64,000 bases of DNA from CBDDKS01 sp965230335 (GTDB lineage: Bacteria > Pseudomonadota > Gammaproteobacteria > Enterobacterales > Kangiellaceae), in the NCBI GenBank assembly GCA_965230335.1, contig CBDDKS010000006.1:2542001-2606000 (forward strand), in the 5' to 3' direction. The translations under genes were made by a program, and so were the position numbers. Below, piece after piece: positions 8,624 through 17,641 of this stretch. The notes below the pieces were generated by a model. It made no database searches. It had not been told where the DNA came from and was given only the letters and a program-made list of their open reading frames with translations. Each line of letters starts with the position of its first letter. Position 1 is the first letter of the stretch.

Positions 8624-10552
8624 ATGCCAATAATTACTTTACCTGATGGCAGTCAGAGAAGTTTTCAACAGCCTGTTACTGTCATGCAGGTTGCACAAGA
8701 GATTGGTTCTGGGTTGGCTAAGGCAACCATTGCAGGTCGTGTGAATGATCATTTAGTGGATGCTTGTGATGAAATACACAGGGATGCCAGCCTGCAAATT
8801 ATTACAAATAAAGATGATGATGGTTTAGACATTATTCGTCACTCCTGCGCTCACTTATTAGGACATGCCATCAAACAACTGTGGCCACAGGCTAAAATGG
8901 CTATTGGACCAGTGATAACCGATGGGTTTTATTATGATGTTGATCTGGATTTCTCTTTATCTTCTGATGATCTTGAGCAATTGGAACAGCGTATGTTGGC
9001 GCTGGCCAAAACCAATTATGATGTTATTAAAAAGAAAGTCACTTGGCAACAGGCCCGTGATACCTTTAGTGAACGCAACGAACCTTACAAAGTAGACATT
9101 CTGGATGACGATATTCAAAAAGAGGATGAGCCTGGTTTATACCATCATGAAGAGTATATTGATATGTGCCGAGGACCTCATGTGCCTAACATGAAGTTTT
9201 GCCATCACTTTAAGTTAATGAAAGTGGCGGGCGCTTATTGGCGGGGTAATTCTGATAATAAAATGCTGCAACGGATTTATGGCACTGCCTGGGCGGATAA
9301 AAAACAACTCAAAGCCTATTTGCAACGACTGGAAGAAGCAGAAAAGCGGGATCATCGAAAAATTGGTAAAGCTTTGGATTTAATGCACTGGCAGGAAGAA
9401 GCGCCAGGCATGGTATTTTGGCATGCCAATGGCTGGACAATTTATACCCTATTAGAAAATTTCATGAGAAAAAAATTACAGGAATATGGCTACGATGAGA
9501 TCAAAGGTCCACTCATGATGGATCGAAGCTTGTGGGAAAAATCCGGGCATTGGGACAAATATGCAGAAAATATGTTTACCACGGAATCGGAAAAACGTGA
9601 ATATGCCATTAAACCTATGAATTGTCCTGGACATGTACAGATTTTTAATCAGGGTTTGAAATCATACCGTGATTTGCCATTGAAAATGGCAGAATTTGGG
9701 TGTTGCCACAGAAATGAACCCAGTGGTGCATTACACGGTTTAATGCGGGTTCGTGGATTCACACAAGATGATGCGCATATATTTTGTACAGAAGAGCAAA
9801 TACAGGAAGAAGTGAGTCAGTGTATCAGGATGGTGTATGACATATATCGAACATTTGGCTTTGAGGATATTGCTGTTAAATTATCGACGCGTCCTGAAAA
9901 ACGAGTGGGATCAGATGATATTTGGGATAAATCAGAAGAAGCATTAGCCCTGGCCTTAAAAGCGAATGAGATTGAGTTTGAGTATCAACCGGGAGAAGGC
10001 GCTTTTTACGGGCCCAAAATTGAGTTCACTTTATATGATTGTCTGGCAAGGGCGTGGCAGTGTGGCACGATTCAACTCGATTTTTCTATGCCTGAACGCT
10101 TAGGGGCAAAATATATTGCAGAAGACAGTAGTCGACAAACGCCTGTGATGATTCATAGAGCTATTTTGGGTTCTATGGAGCGGTTTATTGGGATTTTGAT
10201 TGAAGAGTATGAAGGTAAATTTCCTGTTTGGTTGGCACCGACACAGGCAATAATTATGAATATTACAGATAAACAGGCAGAATTTGCGAAAAAAATGGCA
10301 GATTTTTTAAAAACTAAGGGATTTAGGAGCAAAGTAGACTTGAGAAACGAGAAGATCGGCTTTAAAATTCGCGAGCACACTTTACAACGTATTCCTTATT
10401 TGCTGGTTGTGGGCGATAAAGAAGTTGAAAATGAGCAGGTTGCAGTGCGAACACGCAGTGGTGAGGACTTAGGTGTCATGTCTATAGAGGCATTTACTGA
10501 ACGTTTGTCACAAGACTCGGAAGCACTGGGTGGTTTATCCAGGCATTCATGA
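8624..10552 (+). CDS. thrS: Threonyl-tRNA synthetase
   Basis: 642 residues from ATG at 8624, which gives the family-typical start MPIITLPDGSQ; an in-frame ATG at 8573 would add 17 atypical residues. Domains in order: TGS (1-61), editing domain with the HxxxH zinc-like motif in HSCAHLLGHA (63-225), class II catalytic core (about 243-535) containing MNCPGH, and an anticodon-binding domain at the C-terminus. It charges tRNA-Thr and edits Ser-tRNA-Thr. infC follows after 81 bases, as in E. coli (thrS-infC-rpmI-rplT). Confidence 0.97.
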   Translation: MPIITLPDGSQRSFQQPVTVMQVAQEIGSGLAKATIAGRVNDHLVDACDEIHRDASLQIITNKDDDGLDIIRHSCAHLLGHAIKQLWPQAKMAIGPVITDGFYYDVDLDFSLSSDDLEQLEQRMLALAKTNYDVIKKKVTWQQARDTFSERNEPYKVDILDDDIQKEDEPGLYHHEEYIDMCRGPHVPNMKFCHHFKLMKVAGAYWRGNSDNKMLQRIYGTAWADKKQLKAYLQRLEEAEKRDHRKIGKALDLMHWQEEAPGMVFWHANGWTIYTLLENFMRKKLQEYGYDEIKGPLMMDRSLWEKSGHWDKYAENMFTTESEKREYAIKPMNCPGHVQIFNQGLKSYRDLPLKMAEFGCCHRNEPSGALHGLMRVRGFTQDDAHIFCTEEQIQEEVSQCIRMVYDIYRTFGFEDIAVKLSTRPEKRVGSDDIWDKSEEALALALKANEIEFEYQPGEGAFYGPKIEFTLYDCLARAWQCGTIQLDFSMPERLGAKYIAEDSSRQTPVMIHRAILGSMERFIGILIEEYEGKFPVWLAPTQAIIMNITDKQAEFAKKMADFLKTKGFRSKVDLRNEKIGFKIREHTLQRIPYLLVVGDKEVENEQVAVRTRSGEDLGVMSIEAFTERLSQDSEALGGLSRHS

Positions 10553-10633
10553 AAATGATTCAATTTAAACTGAGGCAATAGTTATTCAGTATCAATCGAT
10601 GATGATAAAACAGTAAAAAATGAGGGTTTAAAC

Positions 10634-11182
10634 ATTAAAGGTAAACAAGAAAAAGGTAATTCTGGCAAACGTAATGTTCGCATGAATGATGAGATTACCG
10701 ATAAAGAAATCAGACTTATCGGTGCGGATGGAGAGCAAATCGGTATTATGGCAGGGGCGCAAGCTCTTGAACAAGCAGAAGAAGCAGGATTGGATCTAGT
10801 CGAAATATCTCCTGAGGCAAAACCACCGGTGTGTCGCATAATGGATTATGGTAAATATCTTTTTGAGCAGAAAAAGGCAGCTGCTCAGGCAAAGAAGCGA
10901 CAAACCCAAATGCAGGTCAAAGAGGTTAAGTTTAGACCGGGGACGGACATAGGGGATTACAATATTAAATTACGTAATATGCTCCGTTTTTTGGAGCATG
11001 GCGATAAAGTCAAAGTGACTTTGAGATTCAGAGGACGTGAAATGGCGCATCAGGAACTGGGCTTTGAGTTGCTCAAGCGCGTAGAAAAAGATTTGGAAGA
11101 TCATGCTGTTGTTGAGTTTCGTCCTAAGCAGGAGGGAAGACAGATGATCATGGTTTTAGCACCTAAAAAGAAGAAAAGGTAA
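10634..11182 (+). CDS. infC: Translation initiation factor IF-3, AUU start codon
   Basis: 182 residues if read from ATT at 10634. The next in-frame ATG (10682) would remove 16 conserved N-terminal residues. ATT-AAA-GG at 10634 copies the start of E. coli infC (AUU AAA GGC), and GAGGG (10622-10626) lies 7 bases upstream. The protein has the IF3 N-domain (VDLVEISPEAKPPVCRIMDYGK, with L for V at the second position) and C-domain ending VLAPKKKKR. IF3 rejects non-AUG starts, so an AUU start gives negative autoregulation in E. coli; the same logic is inferred here. Confidence 0.95.
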   Translation: MKGKQEKGNSGKRNVRMNDEITDKEIRLIGADGEQIGIMAGAQALEQAEEAGLDLVEISPEAKPPVCRIMDYGKYLFEQKKAAAQAKKRQTQMQVKEVKFRPGTDIGDYNIKLRNMLRFLEHGDKVKVTLRFRGREMAHQELGFELLKRVEKDLEDHAVVEFRPKQEGRQMIMVLAPKKKKR

Positions 11183-11267
11183 ACCTTCATTTAGGTCAAA
11201 GAATTTGAATCTTTAAGATTCGAATAATGACTTTTTAGGGTTTTTCGCTACCCGACAGAAGTTAGTC

Positions 11268-11303
11268 CCAATGTAAAGTACACTATGATGCACTTTGCAT
11301 TGG
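11268..11303 (+). promoter_or_regulatory. Hairpin in the infC-rpmI spacer (candidate L20 autoregulatory leader)
   Basis: CCAATGTAAAGT (11268-11279) pairs with ACTTTGCATTGG (11292-11303), a 12-base stem with one mismatched pair around a 12-base loop. No T-run follows, so it does not look like a terminator. In E. coli, ribosomal protein L20 represses rpmI-rplT by binding a long-range RNA structure in this same interval; that this stem is part of such a structure is inference from position. Confidence 0.5.
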
Positions 11304-11439
11304 TATTTGTGTTGTTGTGCGTTGTTAAACAACTTAATTATGGAATATCAGGCCTTATTAGGCTTGTGAATCAATGATTAAGTGGCCAACAGTGGAAGTC
11401 TGTATTAACAGACATCATATGAAAAATGCGGAGGCAAAC

Positions 11440-11637
11440 ATGCCAAAGATAAAAACTGATCGAGGCGCTGCAAAGCGTTTCAAAAGAACCGGGAGTGGCG
11501 GCTTTAAGCATGCCCAGTCTCACCTTAGACATATATTGACTAAAAAAGGCAGTAAAAGAAAGCGTCATCTTCGTCACTTAAAGATGATTTCACCTTCTGA
11601 TGTTGCACAATTAAATCGTCAATTACCCTACGTATAA
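11440..11637 (+). CDS. rpmI: 50S ribosomal protein L35
   Basis: 65 residues with the L35 signature MPKIKTDRGAAKRFKRTGSGG and the basic C-terminal part (KRKRHLRHLKMISPSD). ATG 11440 has a good ribosome site (GGAGG, 11430-11434) and gives the standard N-terminus; the longer upstream reading is spurious. It lies between infC and rplT in the usual order; rplT starts 13 bases downstream. Confidence 0.97.
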   Translation: MPKIKTDRGAAKRFKRTGSGGFKHAQSHLRHILTKKGSKRKRHLRHLKMISPSDVAQLNRQLPYV

Positions 11638-11650
11638 GGAGAGGTGAATC

Positions 11651-12007
11651 ATGCCAAGAGTCAGTCGGGGTGTTACTGCCCACAAACGTCATAAAAAAGT
11701 TTTAAAACAAGCCAAAGGTTATTATGGTGCACGAAGTCGTGTTTATCGTGTAGCCAAGCAGGCAGTGATTAAAGCGGGTCAATATGCTTATCGAGATCGT
11801 CGTCAGCGAAAACGACAATTTAGAGCATTATGGATCCAAAGAATTAATGCTGCTTCTCGTGAATGTGGCTTGTCTTATAGTCGCTTTATTAATGGCTTAA
11901 AGAAAGCCTCTATTGAAATCGATCGTAAGGTACTTGCAGATATTGCTGTCTATGATAAAGCGGCATTTGCTGCTTTAGCAGAAAAAGCGAAAGCTGCATT
12001 AGCTTAA
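11651..12007 (+). CDS. rplT: 50S ribosomal protein L20
   Basis: 118 residues, the normal family length, with the signature MPRVSRGVTAHKRHKKVLKQ and the YRDRRQRKRQFRALWIQRINAA segment that binds 23S rRNA. L20 is needed for early 50S assembly and in E. coli represses its own operon. An AAGGAGAGG ribosome site precedes the start. A strong terminator follows 46 bases after the stop. Confidence 0.98.
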   Translation: MPRVSRGVTAHKRHKKVLKQAKGYYGARSRVYRVAKQAVIKAGQYAYRDRRQRKRQFRALWIQRINAASRECGLSYSRFINGLKKASIEIDRKVLADIAVYDKAAFAALAEKAKAALA

Positions 12008-12053
12008 ATAAACATGACTTGAATAGGTCGCTATGGTGTATATTCAGTCATTG

Positions 12054-12085
12054 GGGAAGAACATCGAGGTGTTCTTCCCTTTTTT
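12054..12085 (+). terminator. Rho-independent terminator after rplT
   Basis: GGGAAGAACA (12054-12063) and TGTTCTTCCC (12070-12079) form a perfect 10-bp stem with a 6-base loop, followed by TTTTTT. It separates the infC-rpmI-rplT unit from pheS. In E. coli this place holds the pheM attenuator; here no Phe-rich leader peptide is seen, so a plain terminator is the simpler reading. Confidence 0.92.
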
Positions 12086-12177
12086 ATTGTTTTAAGAATA
12101 TTAGAATAAAGTTTTAATTGAATAGAGTTTTAATTGAACAGAACTTAAATCATGATTGTTATATTACAGGTAATTTC

Positions 12178-13194
12178 ATGTCTTCTTTAGAATCATTAGT
12201 TGCAGATGGACAATCTGCAATGAACGACGTCGACAATTTACAGCAATTGGAACAAATAAAAGTTGAGTATTTGGGTAAAAAAGGACTGGTTACTCAACAG
12301 ATGAAAGCTTTGTCCAGCTTATCTCCAGAAGAACGTCCTGTTTTTGGACAAAAAATTAATCAGGCCAAGCAAGCCATACAAATGGCCTATGATGCCAAAA
12401 AAAGTGCCTTACACAATGCGGCTATTGAACGTCAACTTGCAGAAGAAACCATTGATGTAACACTTGATGGGCGTCATGCCGATGTAGGCGGTATTCATCC
12501 AGTTAACAAAACTTTGGAAAGAATAGAAACCTTTTTTGAAAAACTGGGCTTTAGCATTGAAGAAGGTCCCGAAATTGAAGATGACTTTCATAATTTTGAG
12601 GCATTAAATATTCCGGCACATCATCCTGCACGGGCGATGCATGATACCTTTTATTTTAGTGAATCACTTTTATTACGAACACATACTTCACCGGTTCAAA
12701 TTCGAGTGATGGAAAACACAACACCACCTTTAAGAGTGATTGCACCTGGTCGAGTCTATCGTTGTGATTCTGATTTGACACATACACCCATGTTTCATCA
12801 GGTTGAGGGTTTGTTAATTGATACACATACCAACTTTTCTGATTTGAAATATATGTTGGATGAGTTTTTAAAATCATTTTTTGAACAGGATGTTGCAACA
12901 CGTTTCCGACCTTCGTATTTTCCATTTACTGAACCTTCTGCTGAAGTCGATATTGAATGTGTCATGTGTCATGGCAAGGGATGTCGGGTTTGTAGCCATA
13001 CGGGCTGGTTGGAAGTATTGGGTTGCGGTATGGTACACCCTAAAGTCTTGGCTTCGGTGAATATTGATAGTGAAGTTTATAGTGGTTATGCTTTTGGTTT
13101 AGGTGTTGAACGTTTAACCATGTTGCGTTATGGCGTTAATGATTTACGTTTGTTTTTTGAAAATGACTGTCGTTTTCTCAGTCAATTTAATTAA
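12178..13194 (+). CDS. pheS: Phenylalanyl-tRNA synthetase alpha subunit
   Basis: 338 residues from ATG at 12178 (start MSSLESLVADG); an upstream TTG at 12118 would add 20 non-family residues. An N-terminal coiled-coil (LEQIKVEYLGKKGLVTQQMKAL) is followed by a class II catalytic core with motif 2 and FRPSYFPFTEPSAEVDIE, and ends with GCGMVHP and the GLGVERLTMLRYG motif 3. A Cys cluster (CVMCHGKGCRVCSHTGW) is typical. It pairs with PheT, whose gene starts 24 bases downstream, as an alpha2-beta2 enzyme. Confidence 0.97.
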   Translation: MSSLESLVADGQSAMNDVDNLQQLEQIKVEYLGKKGLVTQQMKALSSLSPEERPVFGQKINQAKQAIQMAYDAKKSALHNAAIERQLAEETIDVTLDGRHADVGGIHPVNKTLERIETFFEKLGFSIEEGPEIEDDFHNFEALNIPAHHPARAMHDTFYFSESLLLRTHTSPVQIRVMENTTPPLRVIAPGRVYRCDSDLTHTPMFHQVEGLLIDTHTNFSDLKYMLDEFLKSFFEQDVATRFRPSYFPFTEPSAEVDIECVMCHGKGCRVCSHTGWLEVLGCGMVHPKVLASVNIDSEVYSGYAFGLGVERLTMLRYGVNDLRLFFENDCRFLSQFN

Positions 13195-13218
13195 TTATTC
13201 TGGTGGTTTTTCATTGCT

Positions 13219-15597
13219 ATGAAATTAAGTGAACATTGGTTAAGAGAGTGGGTTAACCCAAGAGTTTCTGTTGAACAATTGACAGAACAACTGACCATGG
13301 CAGGTTTAGAAGTTGATGATGTTGAACATCAAGGGGTTGGACTGGAAGGTATTTTGGTCGGCAAAATATTAGAAGCTGTTCAACATCCCAATGCCGATAA
13401 ATTACAGGTATGTGATATTGATATTGGTGGAGAAACCCTAAGTATTATTTGTGGTGCACCGAATGCGCGTAAAGGATTGTTTGTTGCCGTTGCCGTCATC
13501 GGTTGTCAATTACCCAATGGTATGAAAATAAAAAAGGCAAAGTTAAGAGGTGTTGAGTCCCAGGGTATGCTGTGTTCTGAAAGTGAATTAGGCTTTTCGG
13601 AAGAGAGTGATGGCATATTGGAACTACCGGAATCTGTGACAGTTGGTCAAACTTTGATTGAAGCCCTTCAACTCAATGATGTAGTAATTGATGTTGATCT
13701 GACACCCAATCGGGGGGACTGTCTGAGTATTCGTGGCATTGCCCGTGAAGTCGGTGTATTGAATCAAATCGATGTTTCGGAAGTGTCTATTGATGCTGTT
13801 GAACCGAAAATAGATGATGTGTTAAACATTGAATTATCGGCGCCCGAAGCCTGTCCTCGTTATGTAGGACGAGTGATTAAAGGGATCAATGCGGAGGCAC
13901 AGACGCCCGAATGGATGAAAAGAAAACTGGAGGTCAGTGGTATTCGTGCCATTGAACCGGCAGTGGATGTGACCAACTACGTACTACTTGAATTGGGACA
14001 CCCACTGCATGCTTTTGACTTGGCAAATCTATCGGGTGGCATTCGGGTACGTTGGGCAAATACCGACGAGACTCTGTCATTGTTGGATGGCCAAGAGGTT
14101 AAATTATCCAAGGATACATTGGTGATTGCTGATGAAGAAAAAGCGCTGGCTATCGCGGGTGTGATGGGTGGCAAGTTTTCAGGAATCAGTTGTCATACAA
14201 CGGATATCTTTTTGGAGAGTGCCTTTTTTCAACCGCAGTTTATTGCAGGTAAAGCCCGAACCTATGGTTTACACTCTGATGCAGCACATAGGTTTGAACG
14301 AGGTGTTGACTTTGAATTACAGGTTTTGGCCATTGAAAGAGCAACACAGCTATTGCTGGATATTGTTGGAGGACAACCAGGCCTTATCCTTGATGTAAAG
14401 AATACAGAAGCAATGCCCAGTCATACCGATGTAGTATTACGTCGACATCGCATTGAACGCCTATTGGGTATTGAGCTGGATGATGACACAGTGACGGATA
14501 TATTGATTCGGTTGGGCATGCAGCTAACTCCACAAACGGATGGATGGACGGTTTCTATACCCAGCTATCGTTTTGATATTGCCTTGGAAGAAGACTTAAT
14601 TGAAGAGTTAGTACGTATTTATGGATACCATAACGTTCCAGCAAAAAAAGCGCACTATCCTTTGAATATGATTCCACAACGTGAGAGTCAAGTGCATAAA
14701 CGTCAACTGCGACAGTTAATGGTGGATAGAGGCTACCAGGAAGCCATTACCTATAGTTTTGTTGAACCTAAGATGCAAGCGACAGTGAATCCTGAAATAC
14801 CTTCGATTGCACTATTGAATCCCATTTCTTCAGAGTTGTCTGATATGAGAACTTCTCTTTGGACCGGGTTATTAAATGCAGCACGTTATAATTTAAATCG
14901 ACAACAGGATCGTATCCGACTTTTTGAAATTGGATTACGTTTTGAAAATCATGCCAATGGATTACAACAAATTCCAAGTCTGGCTGCGGTCATCTCTGGT
15001 TTTAGGCAGCCGGCTCATTGGTTTGGAAAAAGAGACAGTGTTGATTTTTATGATATGAAAGGTGATTTACAGGCTTTGTTAAAGCTGAGTGGCACCGAAT
15101 CTGGAAAGATTGATTTCAAATCCGAAGTACATCCTGCATTACATCCTGGGCAATCCGCCAGAGTTTATAAAAATGGTATAGCAATGGGTTGGGTTGGACG
15201 ATTGCATCCAGAAAAGAAAAAAGCATTGGATTTGGAAAAAGATTGTTTTCTTTTTGAAGTCGATTTTGACATGATTAATCAAAAAAATGTGTCTAAATTC
15301 GTCGAAATGTCTAAATTTCCTTCAATTGTTCGTGATCTTGCCGTTATTGTGGATGAGGAAATCAACGCATCGCAACTTATTGATTTAATTAGACAAACCG
15401 GAAAAAATCTACTAAAACATATACATGTGTTCGATGTTTATCGAGGAGAGGGTGTCACAGCCGGGCGAAAAAGTATTGCCTTGACGTTGCATTTGCAGCA
15501 TTCTAGTCGTACCCTTGAAGATGTCGAAGTCAACCAACTCATCGATAAAATTTTGATGGCCTTGAACAATCAATATAACGCAGTGTTGAGAGATTGA
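13219..15597 (+). CDS. pheT: Phenylalanyl-tRNA synthetase beta subunit
   Basis: 792 residues, the normal length. Domains in order: N-terminal domain with an EMAP/tRNA-binding fold (residues 39-150, HPNADKLQVCDIDIGGE), B3/B4 editing domain, B5 domain, a catalytic-like core, and the ferredoxin-fold anticodon-binding domain at the C-terminus (KFPSIVRDLAVIVDEE and GRKSIALTLHLQHSSRTL). The next gene, ihfA, starts one base after the stop, the arrangement known from E. coli and pseudomonads. Confidence 0.97.
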   Translation: MKLSEHWLREWVNPRVSVEQLTEQLTMAGLEVDDVEHQGVGLEGILVGKILEAVQHPNADKLQVCDIDIGGETLSIICGAPNARKGLFVAVAVIGCQLPNGMKIKKAKLRGVESQGMLCSESELGFSEESDGILELPESVTVGQTLIEALQLNDVVIDVDLTPNRGDCLSIRGIAREVGVLNQIDVSEVSIDAVEPKIDDVLNIELSAPEACPRYVGRVIKGINAEAQTPEWMKRKLEVSGIRAIEPAVDVTNYVLLELGHPLHAFDLANLSGGIRVRWANTDETLSLLDGQEVKLSKDTLVIADEEKALAIAGVMGGKFSGISCHTTDIFLESAFFQPQFIAGKARTYGLHSDAAHRFERGVDFELQVLAIERATQLLLDIVGGQPGLILDVKNTEAMPSHTDVVLRRHRIERLLGIELDDDTVTDILIRLGMQLTPQTDGWTVSIPSYRFDIALEEDLIEELVRIYGYHNVPAKKAHYPLNMIPQRESQVHKRQLRQLMVDRGYQEAITYSFVEPKMQATVNPEIPSIALLNPISSELSDMRTSLWTGLLNAARYNLNRQQDRIRLFEIGLRFENHANGLQQIPSLAAVISGFRQPAHWFGKRDSVDFYDMKGDLQALLKLSGTESGKIDFKSEVHPALHPGQSARVYKNGIAMGWVGRLHPEKKKALDLEKDCFLFEVDFDMINQKNVSKFVEMSKFPSIVRDLAVIVDEEINASQLIDLIRQTGKNLLKHIHVFDVYRGEGVTAGRKSIALTLHLQHSSRTLEDVEVNQLIDKILMALNNQYNAVLRD

Positions 15598-15598
15598 T

Positions 15599-15904
15599 AT
15601 GGCATTAACAAAAGCAGATATGGCAGAGCGCTTATTTGATGAATTAGGTTTAAATAAACGTGAAGCAAAAGAAATGGTTGAAGCTTTTTTTAAAGAAATT
15701 CGACTGTCTTTAGAAAACGCAGAGCAAGTCAAATTATCAGGTTTTGGTAACTTTGATTTACGTGATAAAAATGAGCGTCCCGGTCGTAATCCGAAAACAG
15801 GTGAAGAAATTCCTGTATCAGCCCGTAGGGTTGTGACATTTCGACCAGGTCAAAAATTAAAAGCTAGAGTTGAGGCCTATGCTGGAAGCGAGCAACAACA
15901 GTGA
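15599..15904 (+). CDS. ihfA: Integration host factor alpha subunit
   Basis: 101 residues of the HU/IHF family: start MALTKADMAERLFDELGLNKREAKEMVE, and the DNA-bending beta arm RPGRNPKTGEEIPVSARRV with the intercalating Pro. With IHF-beta (not in this window) it bends DNA at specific sites. It begins one base after pheT and its 3' end overlaps the MerR-type gene by 26 bases. Confidence 0.95.
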   Translation: MALTKADMAERLFDELGLNKREAKEMVEAFFKEIRLSLENAEQVKLSGFGNFDLRDKNERPGRNPKTGEEIPVSARRVVTFRPGQKLKARVEAYAGSEQQQ

Positions 15905-16247
15905 ATTAAAACCCATACCGGCAAAACGCTACTTTACCATTGGTGAAGTAGGTGAATTGTGTCAGGTAAAACCTCATGTCTTACGTTATTGGGAGCAAGA
16001 GTTTCCACAATTGCGCCCTATAAAACGTCGTGGTAACCGTCGTTATTATCAACGTGAAGACGTGATGATTATTCGTCAAATTCGTGAATTACTTTACGAT
16101 AAAGGATTTACTATTGGTGGCGCACGTCAACAATTTGAAAAAGGTCATCAGGAAGATAAAAGCAAAGCCAGTGTTTCTATGGATAAACAAGAAGTAACAC
16201 GGCTCATTGACGAGCTTGAAGATATATTGAGATTGTTAAAGCATTAG
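15879..16247 (+). CDS. MerR-family transcriptional regulator downstream of ihfA
   Basis: 122 residues from ATG at 15879 (a TTG at 15870 would add three residues). A MerR winged helix-turn-helix is clear: YFTIGEVGELCQVKPHVLRYWEQEFPQL, then RRGNRRYYQREDVMII and LLYDKGFTIGGARQQF. The C-terminal part is short with an acidic helix (LIDELEDILRLL) and no Cys metal site. This gene sits after ihfA in many gammaproteobacteria; its target is not established. Confidence 0.9.
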   Translation: MLEASNNSELKPIPAKRYFTIGEVGELCQVKPHVLRYWEQEFPQLRPIKRRGNRRYYQREDVMIIRQIRELLYDKGFTIGGARQQFEKGHQEDKSKASVSMDKQEVTRLIDELEDILRLLKH

Positions 16248-16466
16248 GACTGTTGAGCTTTTACTGTAGAAGAAGAACAGACCCTGGGATAAGCCAATTC
16301 TTTATCTTAGATTTTTTTATTGTTGATTCAAATAAGATTGATTTTTTATAACAAACCAGTATCATTCACCCTCGAGAAGATGCATAGGGTTATAGGGATT
16401 AATTATCTAAGGACTAACCATTTAGGGATTAATCATTGTTTATCATTTATTTGATTGTTCACTTTT

Positions 16467-16543
16467 CGGAGCGTGGCGCAGCCTGGTAGCGCACTTGCAT
16501 GGGGTGCAAGTGGTCGGAGGTTCAAATCCTCTCGCTCCGACCA
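16467..16543 (+). tRNA. tRNA-Pro (anticodon GGG)
   Basis: A 77-base cloverleaf: acceptor arms CGGAGCG and CGCTCCG, D-arm with GCGCAGCCTGGTAGCGC, anticodon stem CTTGC/GCAAG around ATGGGGT (anticodon GGG), T-arm with GGTTCAAATCC, discriminator A and an encoded CCA. Pro identity follows from GGG and the C1-G72 type acceptor end typical of bacterial tRNA-Pro. Just upstream two copies of TAGGGATTAAT occur at about 16395 and 16425. Confidence 0.97.
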
Positions 16544-16604
16544 ATTCATAGAGCAGAATCATTATAAAACGATTTCGCTCAATCAGTTTAAAATGATTGA
16601 GCTA

Positions 16605-16626
16605 TATAAAAGATAAACAGGCTCTA
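16605..16626 (+). repeat. Dispersed short repeat, copy 2
   Basis: TATAAAAGATAAACAGGCTC plus TA, forward orientation, GGCTC-type. It lies in the 165-base gap between tRNA-Pro and the MoxR gene. Confidence 0.75.
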
Positions 16627-16708
16627 ATTTTGTGATAAATATTATCTATATTTTTCAAAGGGTAAACTATACTGATAAGACCTTTTTTAAGAAAGAGTAA
16701 TACCTATA

Positions 16709-17626
16709 ATGAGAGAGTATCTTGATGCTTTAAAAAATCAGTTAAATCAAGTACTACTTGGAAAAGAAGAGCAGATCAATTTAGCCATTATCTGCCTTTT
16801 GGCAAAAGGACATTTATTAATTGAAGATTTACCCGGTATGGGGAAAACCACTTTAGCTCAAGGCCTGTCTAAAGTTTTCGGTCTTGAATTTCAAAGAATT
16901 CAGTTTACTTCTGATTTATTGCCTGCGGATATTACTGGTGTTGCCATTTATGATCGACAACGGGAAAAATTTTCTTTTCATCCAGGTCCGATTTTTTCGC
17001 AAGTGGTTTTAGCGGATGAAATTAATCGCGCAACACCCAAAACCCAAAGTGCTTTATTGGAAGCGATGGAAGAGGGGCAGGTCACAGCTGAAGGGGAGAC
17101 ACGTCAGTTACCACAACCCTTTTTTGTCATAGCAACACAAAACCCATCACATCAGCTAGGGACTTATCCTTTACCAGAATCTCAACTGGATCGATTTTTA
17201 ATATGTTTATCTTTGGGGTATCCAGCGCCTGAAGTTGAGAAGAAATTATTGCTTGGTAATTCAGGACGATCACAACTCAATCAGTTAGAGTCTGTTCTGA
17301 GCACACAACAATTGGTTGAGATTCAACAGATTGTGCAAAAAATAAAAACCAGTGAAACATTGGTGGACTATGTTTTAAAGCTAGTGTTAGAGACGCGGCA
17401 TTCTACTCACTTAATGCATGGATTATCACCCAGAGCGGGCTTGGCCATTATTGAAGCAGCAAAAGCCGCTGCTTGGATATCACAAAGAGACTATGTCATA
17501 CCTGAAGATGTACAAAAAGTGTTTTGTCCTGTTGTAGCACATCGTTTATTAATGGCTTCACATAACCAATTATCCAGTCATCAGGTCGCTGAATTAATTT
17601 TGCAACAAGTTGATGTGCCTCTTTAA
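16709..17626 (+). CDS. MoxR-family AAA+ ATPase
   Basis: 305 residues of the MoxR AAA+ group. Walker A is LPGMGKT (residues 41-47), Walker B VVLADEINRATPKTQSALLEA (near 101), sensor I FFVIATQNPSH, and the C-terminal helical lid has GLSPRAGLAIIEAAKAAA. MoxR ATPases act as chaperones for maturing or activating partner proteins. It is followed within 16 bases by a DUF58 protein and then a membrane transglutaminase, the standard MoxR-DUF58-TgpA cluster. Confidence 0.93.
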   Translation: MREYLDALKNQLNQVLLGKEEQINLAIICLLAKGHLLIEDLPGMGKTTLAQGLSKVFGLEFQRIQFTSDLLPADITGVAIYDRQREKFSFHPGPIFSQVVLADEINRATPKTQSALLEAMEEGQVTAEGETRQLPQPFFVIATQNPSHQLGTYPLPESQLDRFLICLSLGYPAPEVEKKLLLGNSGRSQLNQLESVLSTQQLVEIQQIVQKIKTSETLVDYVLKLVLETRHSTHLMHGLSPRAGLAIIEAAKAAAWISQRDYVIPEDVQKVFCPVVAHRLLMASHNQLSSHQVAELILQQVDVPL

Positions 17627-17641
17627 AATATTTTTTTCAGC

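Noticed and set aside
12008..12177. pheM-like Phe leader peptide and attenuator before pheS
   Set aside because: The terminator is present but no Phe-codon-rich ORF or alternative antiterminator stem is seen; a plain terminator explains it.
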